Source: Eubacterium sp.
GTDB lineage: Bacteria; Bacillota; Clostridia; Lachnospirales; Lachnospiraceae
DNA: 10,155 nt
Assembly: GCA_024681495.1 (NCBI GenBank)
Contig: JAILAS010000135.1
Span: 1-10,155, forward strand
Reading direction: 5' to 3'
The notes beneath the pieces are model-generated. The model did no database searches. It was not told the origin of the DNA and saw nothing but the letters and a program-made list of their open reading frames with translations. Made by a program: the position numbers and the translations under genes. Position 1 is the first letter of the stretch; each line of letters begins with the position of its first letter. This document shows, one piece after another, positions 1 through 7,169 of this stretch.

Positions 1-209
1 TCTACGCCGCCAGGGAGCAGAACACCATCGGAATCACCTCCGAGGCAGTGAAGGACGAGGTCGCCAAACACGGCACCGAGGCGTACTACTTCACCAGCTT
101 CGAGGAGATCGAAAAATTTATTTTAAAAAATCTTAGTAAAAATGATTTGTTGATAACTATGGGTGCCGGAAACATTGTGGATGTGGGAGAAGACCTCCTC
201 AGGATGTAA
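1..209 (+). CDS. murC: UDP-N-acetylmuramate--L-alanine ligase, C-terminal end (partial)
   Basis: Only the last 68 residues are inside the window; the gene enters from the left and ends at TAA 207-209. MurC is the cytoplasmic ATP-dependent ligase that adds L-alanine to UDP-N-acetylmuramate, the first step of the peptidoglycan stem peptide. The visible part reads YAAREQNTIGITS near its start and ends in DLLITMGAGNIVDVGEDLL, the C-terminal signature typical of MurC; the Mur ligase ATP-binding and central domains lie outside. The neighbouring gene on the same strand is a replication gene behind its own promoter, so murC is probably the last gene of a separate unit. A patch at about 110-160 is richer in A/T codons than the rest. 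MurC is preferred over other Mur ligases because of the ITMGAGN motif. Confidence 0.85.
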   Translation, partial: YAAREQNTIGITSEAVKDEVAKHGTEAYYFTSFEEIEKFILKNLSKNDLLITMGAGNIVDVGEDLLRM

Positions 210-210
210 C

Positions 211-317
211 TTATCCACACCGAGCGGATCCACATCCCCAAAAACTATCCACAAGTTATCCCCAATATCAACCCCCGATAAATCGGTAAATTCATCGATT
301 TATCCACATTATCCACA
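211..317 (+). promoter_or_regulatory. DnaA-box cluster upstream of the helicase-loader operon
   Basis: Three exact TTATCCACA boxes lie at 211-219, 300-308 and 309-317; the last two abut head to tail. Single-mismatch boxes are CTATCCACA at 245-253 and TTATCCCCA at 256-264; a weaker one with two mismatches is at 226-234. All point the same way. Start-to-start distances are 34, 11, 44 and 9 bp, several of them near multiples of a helical turn. The first box starts one base after the murC stop. TTATNCACA is the known DnaA consensus. With transcription expected near 400, the boxes lie roughly 85 to 190 bp upstream. That fits activation, titration or DnaA loading better than simple promoter occlusion. 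No dnaA or dnaN gene is in view, so I do not call an origin. Confidence 0.8.
277..304. repeat. 9-bp perfect inverted repeat overlapping a DnaA box
   Basis: GATAAATCG at 277-285 is the exact reverse complement of CGATTTATC at 296-304, separated by 10 bases. The right arm overlaps the first five bases of the DnaA box at 300-308. The left arm also contributes to a smaller palindrome, CCGATAAATCGG, at 275-286. It could be an operator for a second regulator or a cruciform near the boxes; chance is possible in an AT-rich gap. Confidence 0.5.
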
Positions 318-335
318 GTGGATTAAAGGGCCAAA

Positions 336-374
336 AATCCCCAATTTTACGGGGGTTCGGTCGCTTTTCTTTTC
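336..374 (+). terminator. weak putative terminator after murC
   Basis: AATCCCC at 336-342 can pair with GGGGGTT at 351-357 as a 7-bp stem with one G-U pair and an 8-nt loop, followed a few bases later by the T-rich stretch TTTTCTTTTC at 365-374. The wobble pair is stable only in plus-strand RNA, which supports this orientation. The gap between stem and T-tract makes it a weak candidate. Confidence 0.3.
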
Positions 375-393
375 AAAATTGCTGTGATATAAT
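365..393 (+). promoter_or_regulatory. extended -10 promoter for the dnaD-dnaI operon
   Basis: TGATATAAT at 385-393 is a perfect extended -10 (TG-N-TATAAT at 388-393). At 17-bp spacing the -35 position (365-370) reads TTTTCT, a poor match, as is common for extended -10 promoters. GCTG at 381-384 and CAGC at 395-398 flank the -10 as a short inverted repeat that might be an operator half-site pair. The expected start near 400 leaves a purine-rich leader of about 50 nt. Confidence 0.6.
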
Positions 394-452
394 TCAGCAG
401 AATCAAAGAAGAGAAAGCAAAGAAAAGAAATAATCTGGGGGCTGATTTTAAT

Positions 453-1556
453 ATGAAAGGAAATATACGTCTTCGCGATGAAACAAGCGCGAATATCACT
501 TGCGTTTCCAATACATTTATCGATAACTACATGACCAAGGCGCCGGGAGACTACGTAAAGATCTATCTTTACCTCCTCAGGTGCATAAACTCAGGGAATA
601 AGTGTTTCTCCATCGCGGGGATTTCTGAGGCGTTCGACTACACAGAGGGTGACGTGCGCCGCGGCCTCGCATACTGGAGTAATCTCGACCTCATCCAGCT
701 CGAGTACGACGAGAACCAGCAGCTCTGCGGAATCTGTATCTGCAGCAAGCCTCCGGTTCCCGCGGCAGAGCCCGGGCTTCACCTGGTCACGGACGACACC
801 GAAGCGGAATCTGAGCCCGCGACGATCACTCCGATATCGACCGAGCCCGCCAGGCCCGAGATTCCGCAGATGCGTTCCCTCACCGCCGCCGACGTCAAGG
901 AGTTCAAGGAGGCTTCTGCGGCTGCGCAGTTGCTTTTTATTGCCGAAAGATACGTAGGAAGACCTCTTAGTACCACAGATGTGGAATACATGGTATATTG
1001 GTATAAGGACCTCGAGATGAGCGCAGACCTCATCGACTACCTCATTGCTACCGCGTCCGAGAGATCGGTTCACACCTTTAAGGGAATCGATCGCATGGCC
1101 CGCGCGTGGTACGAGGCCGGAGTCAAGACAGTCAAGCAGGCACGCGACATGGACCGTAAACGCTCCATGGACGATCTGCCTCCCGACATCGAGAAGACCG
1201 TGCTTAACGCCTTCGGCATTGCCGGCCGCTCGCTCGGAGACGCCGAGAAGGAGTACCTGCGCCGCTGGTACATCCAGTGGAGCTTCGCAGGAGAGATGAT
1301 TTCTCTGGCCTGCGGCAGGGCGCTCTCCAACACGGGACGCATCAGTTTCGAGTACGCCGACAGGATTCTTTCCAGCTGGAAGAACAAGGGCATTGACTCC
1401 CTGAAGAAGGCCGCCGAGGACGACAGGCTTCACAAGGAGGAGCGCTCGACGAAGGCCGCTCCCTCCGCGCACAAGCCTCGCCAGACCAAGGCACAGGACT
1501 TCCTGGGACACACTTACGATTACGCTGATTTAGAGCGCAAGCTCATGGCTCATTAG
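453..1556 (+). CDS. DnaD-like replication initiation protein with two DnaB_2 modules
   Basis: This 367-residue cytoplasmic protein resembles Firmicutes DnaD/DnaB primosome proteins, which remodel DnaA-bound origin DNA and help the loader place the replicative helicase. Residues 1 to about 95 look like the winged-helix region. About 100-145 is a low-complexity Pro/Glu/Thr linker. Two helical DnaB_2 (DDBH2) modules follow at about 151-230 and 249-322. The second carries the family YxxxIxxxW pattern as Y301-I305-W309; the first has a degenerate version ending in W219. The basic tail ends in a YDYADLERKL motif typical of clostridial DnaD-like proteins. The ATG at 453 preserves the full N-terminal domain; its ribosome binding site is weak (GGGGG at 437-441, 11 nt away). 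It is translationally coupled to the helicase-loader gene, supporting the role. Specific orthology to DnaB or DnaD is not resolvable here. Confidence 0.85.
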   Translation: MKGNIRLRDETSANITCVSNTFIDNYMTKAPGDYVKIYLYLLRCINSGNKCFSIAGISEAFDYTEGDVRRGLAYWSNLDLIQLEYDENQQLCGICICSKPPVPAAEPGLHLVTDDTEAESEPATITPISTEPARPEIPQMRSLTAADVKEFKEASAAAQLLFIAERYVGRPLSTTDVEYMVYWYKDLEMSADLIDYLIATASERSVHTFKGIDRMARAWYEAGVKTVKQARDMDRKRSMDDLPPDIEKTVLNAFGIAGRSLGDAEKEYLRRWYIQWSFAGEMISLACGRALSNTGRISFEYADRILSSWKNKGIDSLKKAAEDDRLHKEERSTKAAPSAHKPRQTKAQDFLGHTYDYADLERKLMAH

Positions 1557-1569
1557 GAGAATAAACTTG
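1555..1569 (+). promoter_or_regulatory. ribosome binding site deciding the TTG start of the loader gene
   Basis: AGGAGA at 1555-1560 overlaps the TAG stop (1554-1556) of the preceding gene and sits 6 nt before TTG at 1567. No ATG or GTG is equally well placed. The stop-overlapping site suggests translational coupling, and the TTG should hold down loader synthesis. Confidence 0.75.
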
Positions 1570-2568
1570 TCTCTTACTAACGAACAGTACAATCTCATAA
1601 AGCGCGTCTACGACGATAAATCCCTTAAGAACAGCCGCCTGAGGCAGAGCCGCATCGAGGAGATTCATGCGCTCTCTCCCAGGTTTGAGGAGCTGGATTC
1701 GGAGATTTCGAGCCTCGCTGTCGCATCGGCCAAGAGGGCGCTTTCGGGCGCCTCTTCCGACGGTGACTTTCGCGAAAAGGCCGAGGCACTCCGCGCCGAA
1801 AAGCGCGAGATTCTCAGATCTTTGGGCTACCCGGCGGACTACCTCGAGCCCATATACGACTGCCCCAGGTGTAAGGACACGGGGTACGTCGACAACGAAA
1901 AATGCGTCTGCTTTAAACGATTGGCCGTCCGGCTTTTGCTCGACGGGTCCAATCTTAAATCAGTTTTAGGGAACGATTCCTTCGACACGTTCAGGCTGGA
2001 CTTCTACGATAAGGAGACCAGGGATATCTCCACCGGGATTTCGGCCTATGACGCCGCGAAGTACGCCTACGACCACGCCTACGAGTTCGCCCACGAGTAC
2101 CCGGAGAAGTTTGGGAACGCCTTCGTGTGGGGAGACGTCGGCTGCGGAAAGACCTATCTTACGCACTGCGTCGCACGCGTCTTCATGGAGAGGGGGATGT
2201 CGGTGGCATACTTCCCGGCCTCGGACCTCTTCGACCTTTTCGGGGACAACGTGTTCAACAAGGACGTGGATGTCTCGGAGGAATGCAATCAGGTCTTTAA
2301 CTGCGACCTGCTCATAATCGACGATCTGGGCACCGAGTTCACGAACAGCTTCATTGTCGCCGAGCTCTTCAAGTGCCTTAACAACAGGCTCTTAAACCGC
2401 AAGCCGATCATGATATCGACCAACCTGCCACTTGAGAAGATCACCGAGAAGTACACAGAGCGCGTCTTTTCACGCATTGCCAGCGAGTATATGATACTCC
2501 ACCTGTTCGGAGCAGACATCCGAATCTTAAAGAGAATGGAAAACCTCACAGGTTCTTCAGATATATAA
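1567..2568 (+). CDS. DnaI/DnaC-like AAA+ replicative helicase loader
   Basis: This 333-residue protein belongs to the DnaC/IstB/DnaI AAA+ group, which loads the hexameric replicative helicase at the origin and at restart sites. The N-terminal part (about 1-95) is helical and charged, as expected of the helicase-interacting region. A zinc-binding cysteine set follows: C99, C102, C113 and C115 (CxxC, then CxC), as in DnaI-type N-terminal domains. The ATPase has Walker A GDVGCGKT at 189-196, Walker B LLIIDD ending at D252-D253, sensor 1 STN at 284-286, a likely arginine finger in ERVFSRI (R299 or R303) and a GADIRI motif near the end. The start is TTG. The DnaD-like gene immediately upstream strongly supports a chromosomal loader rather than an IS21 IstB protein; no transposase is nearby. 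It probably shares the DnaA-box-controlled promoter. Confidence 0.88.
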   Translation: MSLTNEQYNLIKRVYDDKSLKNSRLRQSRIEEIHALSPRFEELDSEISSLAVASAKRALSGASSDGDFREKAEALRAEKREILRSLGYPADYLEPIYDCPRCKDTGYVDNEKCVCFKRLAVRLLLDGSNLKSVLGNDSFDTFRLDFYDKETRDISTGISAYDAAKYAYDHAYEFAHEYPEKFGNAFVWGDVGCGKTYLTHCVARVFMERGMSVAYFPASDLFDLFGDNVFNKDVDVSEECNQVFNCDLLIIDDLGTEFTNSFIVAELFKCLNNRLLNRKPIMISTNLPLEKITEKYTERVFSRIASEYMILHLFGADIRILKRMENLTGSSDI

Positions 2569-2601
2569 CACGGGCCACCGCCCACCACATGATTGATATA
2601 C

Positions 2602-2615
2602 GGAGGATAATCATG
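2602..2615 (+). promoter_or_regulatory. ribosome binding site fixing the start of the PRPP synthetase gene
   Basis: GGAGG at 2602-2606 lies 6 nt before ATG 2613. An in-frame ATG at 2589 would add eight residues but has no ribosome binding site and would place this GGAGG inside the coding region. The start at 2613 is therefore chosen. Confidence 0.8.
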
Positions 2616-3803
2616 CAAGACCAGCAAACCGCAGATGCTAAAATTTTTGAAAACGATCCCGAGGGAAAGCTCGGACTTATTCCGCTTAAGAGCTGCACCG
2701 AATTAGGCAAGAAGGTCGACTGGTACCTTTCCAAGTGGCGCCACGAGACCGCAGAGGACCACAGCCGCAGACAGCTTCCCGGATACGTTCAGGATTCCTA
2801 CATCCTCGACGTGGAGAACCCCAGGTTCGGCTCCGGAGAGGCAAAAGGACAGATAAACGTTACCGTCAGGGGCTATGACCTTTACATAATCCTCGACGTG
2901 ACGAACTACAGCCTGACATACTCCATCTCGGGCCAGACCAACCACATGTCTCCCGACGATCACTATCAGGACCTTAAGAGAATTATCGCCGCCGCAGGCG
3001 GCAAGGCGCGCAGGATAACCGTAATCATGCCCTTCCTCTACGAGAGCCGCCAGCACAAGCGCAGCGCCAGAGAGTCGCTCGACTGCGCATTGGCACTCCA
3101 GGAGCTCGAGGCCATGGGAGTATCGAACATCCTCACCTTCGATGCCCACGACCCCAGGGTACAGAACGCTATCCCCACCTGCGGATTCGAGTCATTCAGG
3201 CCTCACTATCAGTTTGTTAAAAACATACTTAAGAACTGCGACGACATCCATATTGACCCCGCACACCTGATGATCATCAGCCCGGACGAGGGCGCTACCG
3301 ACAGGGCGGTATTCCTCGCCAACGTGCTCGGTGTCAACATGGGTATGTTCTACAAGCGCAGGGACTACACCAAGATCGTTAACGGAAAGAACCCCATCGT
3401 TGCGCACGAGTTCCTCGGCGCCGACGTTGCCGGCAAGGACGTGTGGATCATCGACGACATGATCTCCTCCGGAGACAGTATGCTCGACGTGGCTAACCAG
3501 CTGAAGAATCTCCACGCCAACAGGATATTCGTCATCTCGACGTTCGGCCTTTTCACAAATGGCCTGGAAAAATTTGACAAAGCATATGAAGATGGGCTAA
3601 TCTACAGAGTGGTGACTACAAACCTCACCTACCAGAAGCCCGAACTTCTCGAGAGAGAGTACTTCATCAACTGCGATATGAGTAAGTTCATCGCATACAT
3701 CGTAGATACTCTCAATCACGACGAGTCGATGAGCCAGCTCATGGATCCCCACATCAAGATCCAGAAGGCAGTGGCCGACTACAACGAGAAGCACGGCTTC
3801 TAA
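2613..3803 (+). CDS. prs: ribose-phosphate pyrophosphokinase (PRPP synthetase), long divergent form
   Basis: The 396-residue protein has the two-domain layout of PRPP synthetases, which transfer pyrophosphate from ATP to ribose 5-phosphate for purine, pyrimidine, NAD, histidine and tryptophan synthesis. Visible motifs are the ATP-site segment RQHKRSARES (146-155), FDAHDPR (176-182, matching the classical FDLHA region), the pyrophosphate loop PDEGATDRA (224-232), KRR (248-250) and the PRPP-binding motif VWIIDDMISSGDSM (277-290). It is longer than the usual form of about 315 residues, through an N-terminal extension of roughly 60-80 residues and a longer C-terminus. The classical FSDGE ATP motif is not recognisable. 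It follows the loader gene by 44 bp without a clear promoter, so it may be co-transcribed. A weaker alternative is a regulatory PRPP-synthetase-like protein without full activity. A short AT-rich codon patch lies at about 3555-3621. Confidence 0.8.
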   Translation: MQDQQTADAKIFENDPEGKLGLIPLKSCTELGKKVDWYLSKWRHETAEDHSRRQLPGYVQDSYILDVENPRFGSGEAKGQINVTVRGYDLYIILDVTNYSLTYSISGQTNHMSPDDHYQDLKRIIAAAGGKARRITVIMPFLYESRQHKRSARESLDCALALQELEAMGVSNILTFDAHDPRVQNAIPTCGFESFRPHYQFVKNILKNCDDIHIDPAHLMIISPDEGATDRAVFLANVLGVNMGMFYKRRDYTKIVNGKNPIVAHEFLGADVAGKDVWIIDDMISSGDSMLDVANQLKNLHANRIFVISTFGLFTNGLEKFDKAYEDGLIYRVVTTNLTYQKPELLEREYFINCDMSKFIAYIVDTLNHDESMSQLMDPHIKIQKAVADYNEKHGF

Positions 3804-3838
3804 TACGTAATACTAAAATTTTTGGAGGGTATTTATTA

Positions 3839-5845
3839 ATGGAACCAAAGTTTAAGAATCTGATGAAGCCCCTTAAGGTCGGGAACTTCATCTTCAAGAA
3901 TCGTCTGGTAGCGGCTAACTCCCTGCCCCACTTTTTACAGGGCCCGGAGCGCTACCCCGCCGATTCGGTCATCGCCCACTACGAGAGAAAGGCAAAGGGC
4001 GCGGCAGTGACCACCTGCATGGGAATCAATAACTTCTCCGCAGGCCAGCAGATGCCGATGGATGCTGACTTCTCTCACTTCCCGGACTATGACCTCTACG
4101 ACACCAACTGCCAGAACTACCTGATGCAGCTGGCGGACGCTATTCACTACTACGACTCTATCGCTTGCATGGGCATTTTCGTAGGACCTCCCAGCTGCTA
4201 TCCCATTATGAAGTGGGAAATCGGCGAGGTACCTCCCGTAAAGCCCGGCGAGATGGCACCGCCCGCTCCCAGGCACTTCACGATCGAGAAAGTCCCCGCA
4301 CACAACGCTCCTCACGAGTATTCCAAGGAGGACCTCGAGAAGGTCTGTACCTCATACGCGGAGCAGGCGGAGATCCTTAAGATGCTCGGCTACGACATGG
4401 TCAGCATCCACATGTGCTACAGGGCGAACCTGCCTTCCAAGTTCTTCTCACCGCTGAGTAATCAGCGCGATGACGATTTGGGCGGTTCACTCGAAAACAG
4501 AATGAAATTCCCGCTGGAGGTTCTTAAGAAAGTGCGCGAGCGCGTGGGTAAGAACTTCCTCATTGAGATACTCTGGTCCTTCGAGGACGAGGAGGGCGGA
4601 TACTCCATCGACGACTCCGTTACCTTCCTCAACGAAGCTAAGAAGTACATCGACCTCGTACAGCTTCGTGCTAAAAACGTTGACGATGCCCATCCCACGG
4701 GATTCGAGCTGAAGGAAGTACCCTTCCTCGACAAGGCTGCCTACATCAAGGAGCGCGTGGATGGACTGGTAATAGGAAGCGTAGGCGGGTACCACTACCC
4801 CGAGACCTGCGATAAGGCCATTGCAGACGGCAAGGTTGATCTGATTTACGCCGCCAGGGCCTTTGTTTCCAACCCGGATTATGTTAAGTGCATTACGGAA
4901 GGCCGTGAAGACGACATCGTTCCCTGCCTGCGCTGCAACAAGTGCCACGGCAGAGGTCCCAACGATCCGTTCGTATCCGTATGCTCCGTTAATCCGACCA
5001 TCGGCTTGGAGCACAAGCTGGATCGTCTGAGCACACCGGTTGATAAGATTAAGAACGTCGCCATCGTTGGCGGTGGCCCCGCGGGTATGCGCTGCGCCAT
5101 CTTCCTCGACGAGAGAGGGCACAAGGTCACCATCTACGAGAAGTCCGACGCTCTCGGCGGTGCTATCAAGCACTCCGACTACGTATCCTTCAAGTGGACG
5201 CTTAAGGATTACAAGAACTATCTGATTCATCAGATGGACAAGAGAGAGAACATCACGGTCAAGCTGAACACTACAGCTACACCGGAACTTTTAGCAAAAG
5301 AAAATTACGACGTAATAATATCTTCGATAGGTGCGGTTCCTGCTGTTCCTCCCGTAAAGGGAATCGATACGGTAGAGATCCACTCCGCGAACGATGCCTT
5401 CGTGGATCCCGACTCGCTCGGACATAAGGTAGTCGTTATCGGCGGTGGCGAGGTAGGCGTGGAAGCCGCTATGCACCTTGAGGAGAAGGGCCATGAGGTT
5501 ACCGTGATCGAGATGAGGGACTCATTGGCTGCCGATTCCACCATGATCCACTATAGAGAGATGTTAGAAGCTTCATGGGAAGCCCACAAGGGATGCGATG
5601 CGCTCCTGGGCTGCCCCGTTTCCGAGGTTAAGCCCGGACAGGTCTGCTATACCGACAAGGATGGCAACCCCGGCGCCGTAGACTGCGACAGCATCGTCGT
5701 TTCCGCAGGAATGAGAGCACTCACTGACGAGGCACTCTCCTTCTACGGAATTGCTCAGGAGTTCTACACCCTCGGCGACTGCAAGAGGCCCGCGACCGTA
5801 CAGCAGGCCACCAGAGCGGCTTACGCCGTCGCCAGCAGGATCTGA
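3839..5845 (+). CDS. FMN/4Fe-4S/FAD enoate-reductase-family NADH oxidoreductase
   Basis: The 668-residue protein has the architecture of 2,4-dienoyl-CoA reductase, 2-enoate reductase, trimethylamine dehydrogenase and BaiCD/BaiH. An old-yellow-enzyme TIM barrel (about 5-350) binds FMN; it includes FKNRLV near residue 19 and SKFFSPLSNQRDDDLGGSLE (200-219). A 4Fe-4S site follows: C363, C366, C369 and C382. The C-terminal half has an FAD-binding GGGPAG (411-416), an NAD(P)-binding GGGEVG (535-540) and a closing GD (646-647). Electrons should pass from NADH via FAD and the cluster to FMN and an activated C=C bond. The substrate is unknown. The active-site region reads HMCYR (191-195); Y194 may be the catalytic tyrosine, but this alignment is uncertain. 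GGAGGG at 3824-3829, 9 nt upstream, supports the ATG. It lies 35 bp after the PRPP synthetase gene. No signal peptide is visible; expected cytoplasmic. Confidence 0.85.
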   Translation: MEPKFKNLMKPLKVGNFIFKNRLVAANSLPHFLQGPERYPADSVIAHYERKAKGAAVTTCMGINNFSAGQQMPMDADFSHFPDYDLYDTNCQNYLMQLADAIHYYDSIACMGIFVGPPSCYPIMKWEIGEVPPVKPGEMAPPAPRHFTIEKVPAHNAPHEYSKEDLEKVCTSYAEQAEILKMLGYDMVSIHMCYRANLPSKFFSPLSNQRDDDLGGSLENRMKFPLEVLKKVRERVGKNFLIEILWSFEDEEGGYSIDDSVTFLNEAKKYIDLVQLRAKNVDDAHPTGFELKEVPFLDKAAYIKERVDGLVIGSVGGYHYPETCDKAIADGKVDLIYAARAFVSNPDYVKCITEGREDDIVPCLRCNKCHGRGPNDPFVSVCSVNPTIGLEHKLDRLSTPVDKIKNVAIVGGGPAGMRCAIFLDERGHKVTIYEKSDALGGAIKHSDYVSFKWTLKDYKNYLIHQMDKRENITVKLNTTATPELLAKENYDVIISSIGAVPAVPPVKGIDTVEIHSANDAFVDPDSLGHKVVVIGGGEVGVEAAMHLEEKGHEVTVIEMRDSLAADSTMIHYREMLEASWEAHKGCDALLGCPVSEVKPGQVCYTDKDGNPGAVDCDSIVVSAGMRALTDEALSFYGIAQEFYTLGDCKRPATVQQATRAAYAVASRI

Positions 5846-5858
5846 TCCTGCGCGCGCC

Positions 5859-7169
5859 GTGTATCCCGCAGAGTTTTTAAACAGAATGAAGATGTCCCTG
5901 GGAGCGGAGGAATACTCCGCCTTCCGGGAGGCACTGGGAGAACCCCCTGTCAGATCACTGCGTTTCAACGCATTGAAGGCAGGGGATTTCCTGCGTGATG
6001 AGCTCATCGAAAGATGGGCTCTTTCTCCCGTGCCCAGATGTCCGGACGCCTACTTCTACCCCGAGGACGCGCGTCCCGGAAAGGACCCTCTTCACGAGGC
6101 CGGCGCCTACTACATCCAGGAAGCCAGTGCGGCCGCGCCCGCAGAGGTGCTGCGCGTATCGCCCGGCGAATACGTGCTGGATCTGTGCGCCGCCCCGGGC
6201 GGCAAAAGCACCCAGCTGGCGGCCGCGATGAGGGGCGAAGGCATATTGGTGTCCAATGAGATCGTACCCTCCCGCTGCTCCATTCTCGCCGAGAACATGG
6301 AACGATGCGGGGTTTCGAACGCCATCATAACCAGGGAGAGCCCCGACGTACTGGCCGGGCACTTCCCCGGGTTTTTCGACGCCATCCTGGTGGACGCGCC
6401 CTGCTCCGGCGAGGGGATGTTCCGGAAGAACCCCGAGGCGTGCGAGCAATGGAGCCCCCAGAACGTCGAACTCTGCGCCGAAAGGCAGGACGACATACTC
6501 GACTCGGCGGCGGCCATGCTCTCTCCCGGAGGCAGGCTCTGCTATTCCACCTGCACGTTTTCCGAGGCGGAGGACGAGGATGCGGTCGAGCGATTCCTGG
6601 AGCGTCACGGCGACTTTACGCTGGTTACTTCGGATAAGATCATGCCGCACAGGGAGGCGGGTGAGGGCCAGTTCTACGCGCTTTTCACGAAGGAGGGGAC
6701 GCCCGTTCCCGCGCAGGAGCGCCTCGGCAGGAGCCGAAAGGTGCAGCCTGCCAAATCGTCATCTCTCCCGGACATGACAGATATCCTGCAAAGTTTTTAT
6801 ATCCCCGAAGGAATTCTTGTCTTACAGAAGGACACCGTCGTGTTGCTCCCCGAGGGAGCGCCTGACACGCGAGGTCTGAAGATACAGAGGGCAGGTCTCC
6901 CATTGTTTACCGTAAAGAAGAACCGCCTGGAGCCGCACCACGCGCTGGCGATGGCCACTCCGGCGGATAAGATCAAAAAAAGCGCCCCATTGGATGAGGC
7001 GCAGGCTATTTCTTATATCAAGGGTGAATCTTTCCCCTGCGACGCGGAACCGGGCTGGTGCATCGTCACCTACAGGGGCGTTTCCATGGGCACGGCCAAG
7101 ATCGCGGGCGGAACGCTTAAGAATCACTATCCGAAGGGGCTGCGTCGGCCGCCTGCCTTCTTTTCTTAA
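5859..7169 (+). CDS. rsmF: RsmF/NOL1-NOP2-Sun family rRNA m5C methyltransferase
   Basis: The 436-residue protein is an S-adenosylmethionine-dependent RNA cytosine-C5 methyltransferase, probably acting on 16S rRNA. Its N-terminus (YPAEFLNRMK) is typical of Gram-positive RsmF proteins. SAM motif I is VLDLCAAPGGKST (106-118), motif IV is DAPCSGEG (179-186, C182) and motif VI is YSTCTF with the likely nucleophile C232. The C-terminal RNA-binding PUA-like region (about 384-430) ends in KNHYPKGLR. I chose the GTG at 5859, 13 bp after the upstream stop. The in-frame ATG at 5751 lies inside the reductase gene and adds a Pro/Arg-rich stretch unlike the family, and the ATG at 5886 would cut the conserved YPAEFL. 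No good ribosome binding site precedes the GTG, so translation may depend on coupling. The last 53 bp overlap the opposing gene. Confidence 0.85.
   Translation: MYPAEFLNRMKMSLGAEEYSAFREALGEPPVRSLRFNALKAGDFLRDELIERWALSPVPRCPDAYFYPEDARPGKDPLHEAGAYYIQEASAAAPAEVLRVSPGEYVLDLCAAPGGKSTQLAAAMRGEGILVSNEIVPSRCSILAENMERCGVSNAIITRESPDVLAGHFPGFFDAILVDAPCSGEGMFRKNPEACEQWSPQNVELCAERQDDILDSAAAMLSPGGRLCYSTCTFSEAEDEDAVERFLERHGDFTLVTSDKIMPHREAGEGQFYALFTKEGTPVPAQERLGRSRKVQPAKSSSLPDMTDILQSFYIPEGILVLQKDTVVLLPEGAPDTRGLKIQRAGLPLFTVKKNRLEPHHALAMATPADKIKKSAPLDEAQAISYIKGESFPCDAEPGWCIVTYRGVSMGTAKIAGGTLKNHYPKGLRRPPAFFS

Noticed and set aside
163..387. 74-residue plus-strand reading frame from the end of murC across the DnaA boxes
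   Set aside because: It overlaps murC out of frame, has no ribosome binding site, is rich in Ser/Pro from box repeats and matches no family. The DNA is better explained as regulatory.
211..452. A full chromosomal origin (oriC)
   Set aside because: DnaA boxes are present, but no dnaA, dnaN or rpmH is nearby, no clear AT-rich unwinding element or DnaA-trio run was found, and the boxes sit upstream of a normal promoter. A secondary DnaA-binding locus is the safer reading.
591..1511. 306-residue minus-strand reading frame opposite the DnaD-like gene
   Set aside because: An antisense shadow in GC-rich DNA: no ribosome binding site, no domain and low-complexity composition, opposite a clear DnaD-family gene.
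1567..2568. IS21-type IstB transposition helper
   Set aside because: The fold family is shared, but there is no istA transposase or terminal inverted repeat, and the cysteine-rich N-terminal domain plus the DnaD-like neighbour point to a helicase loader.
2572..2583. GGGC/GCCC hairpin after the loader gene as a terminator
   Set aside because: The stem is only 4 bp and no T-tract follows; read-through into the PRPP synthetase gene is more likely.
5751..5858. N-terminal extension of the RsmF-like protein to the ATG at 5751
   Set aside because: It would overlap the reductase by 95 bp and add a Pro/Arg-rich segment unlike the family; the GTG at 5859 matches the conserved start.
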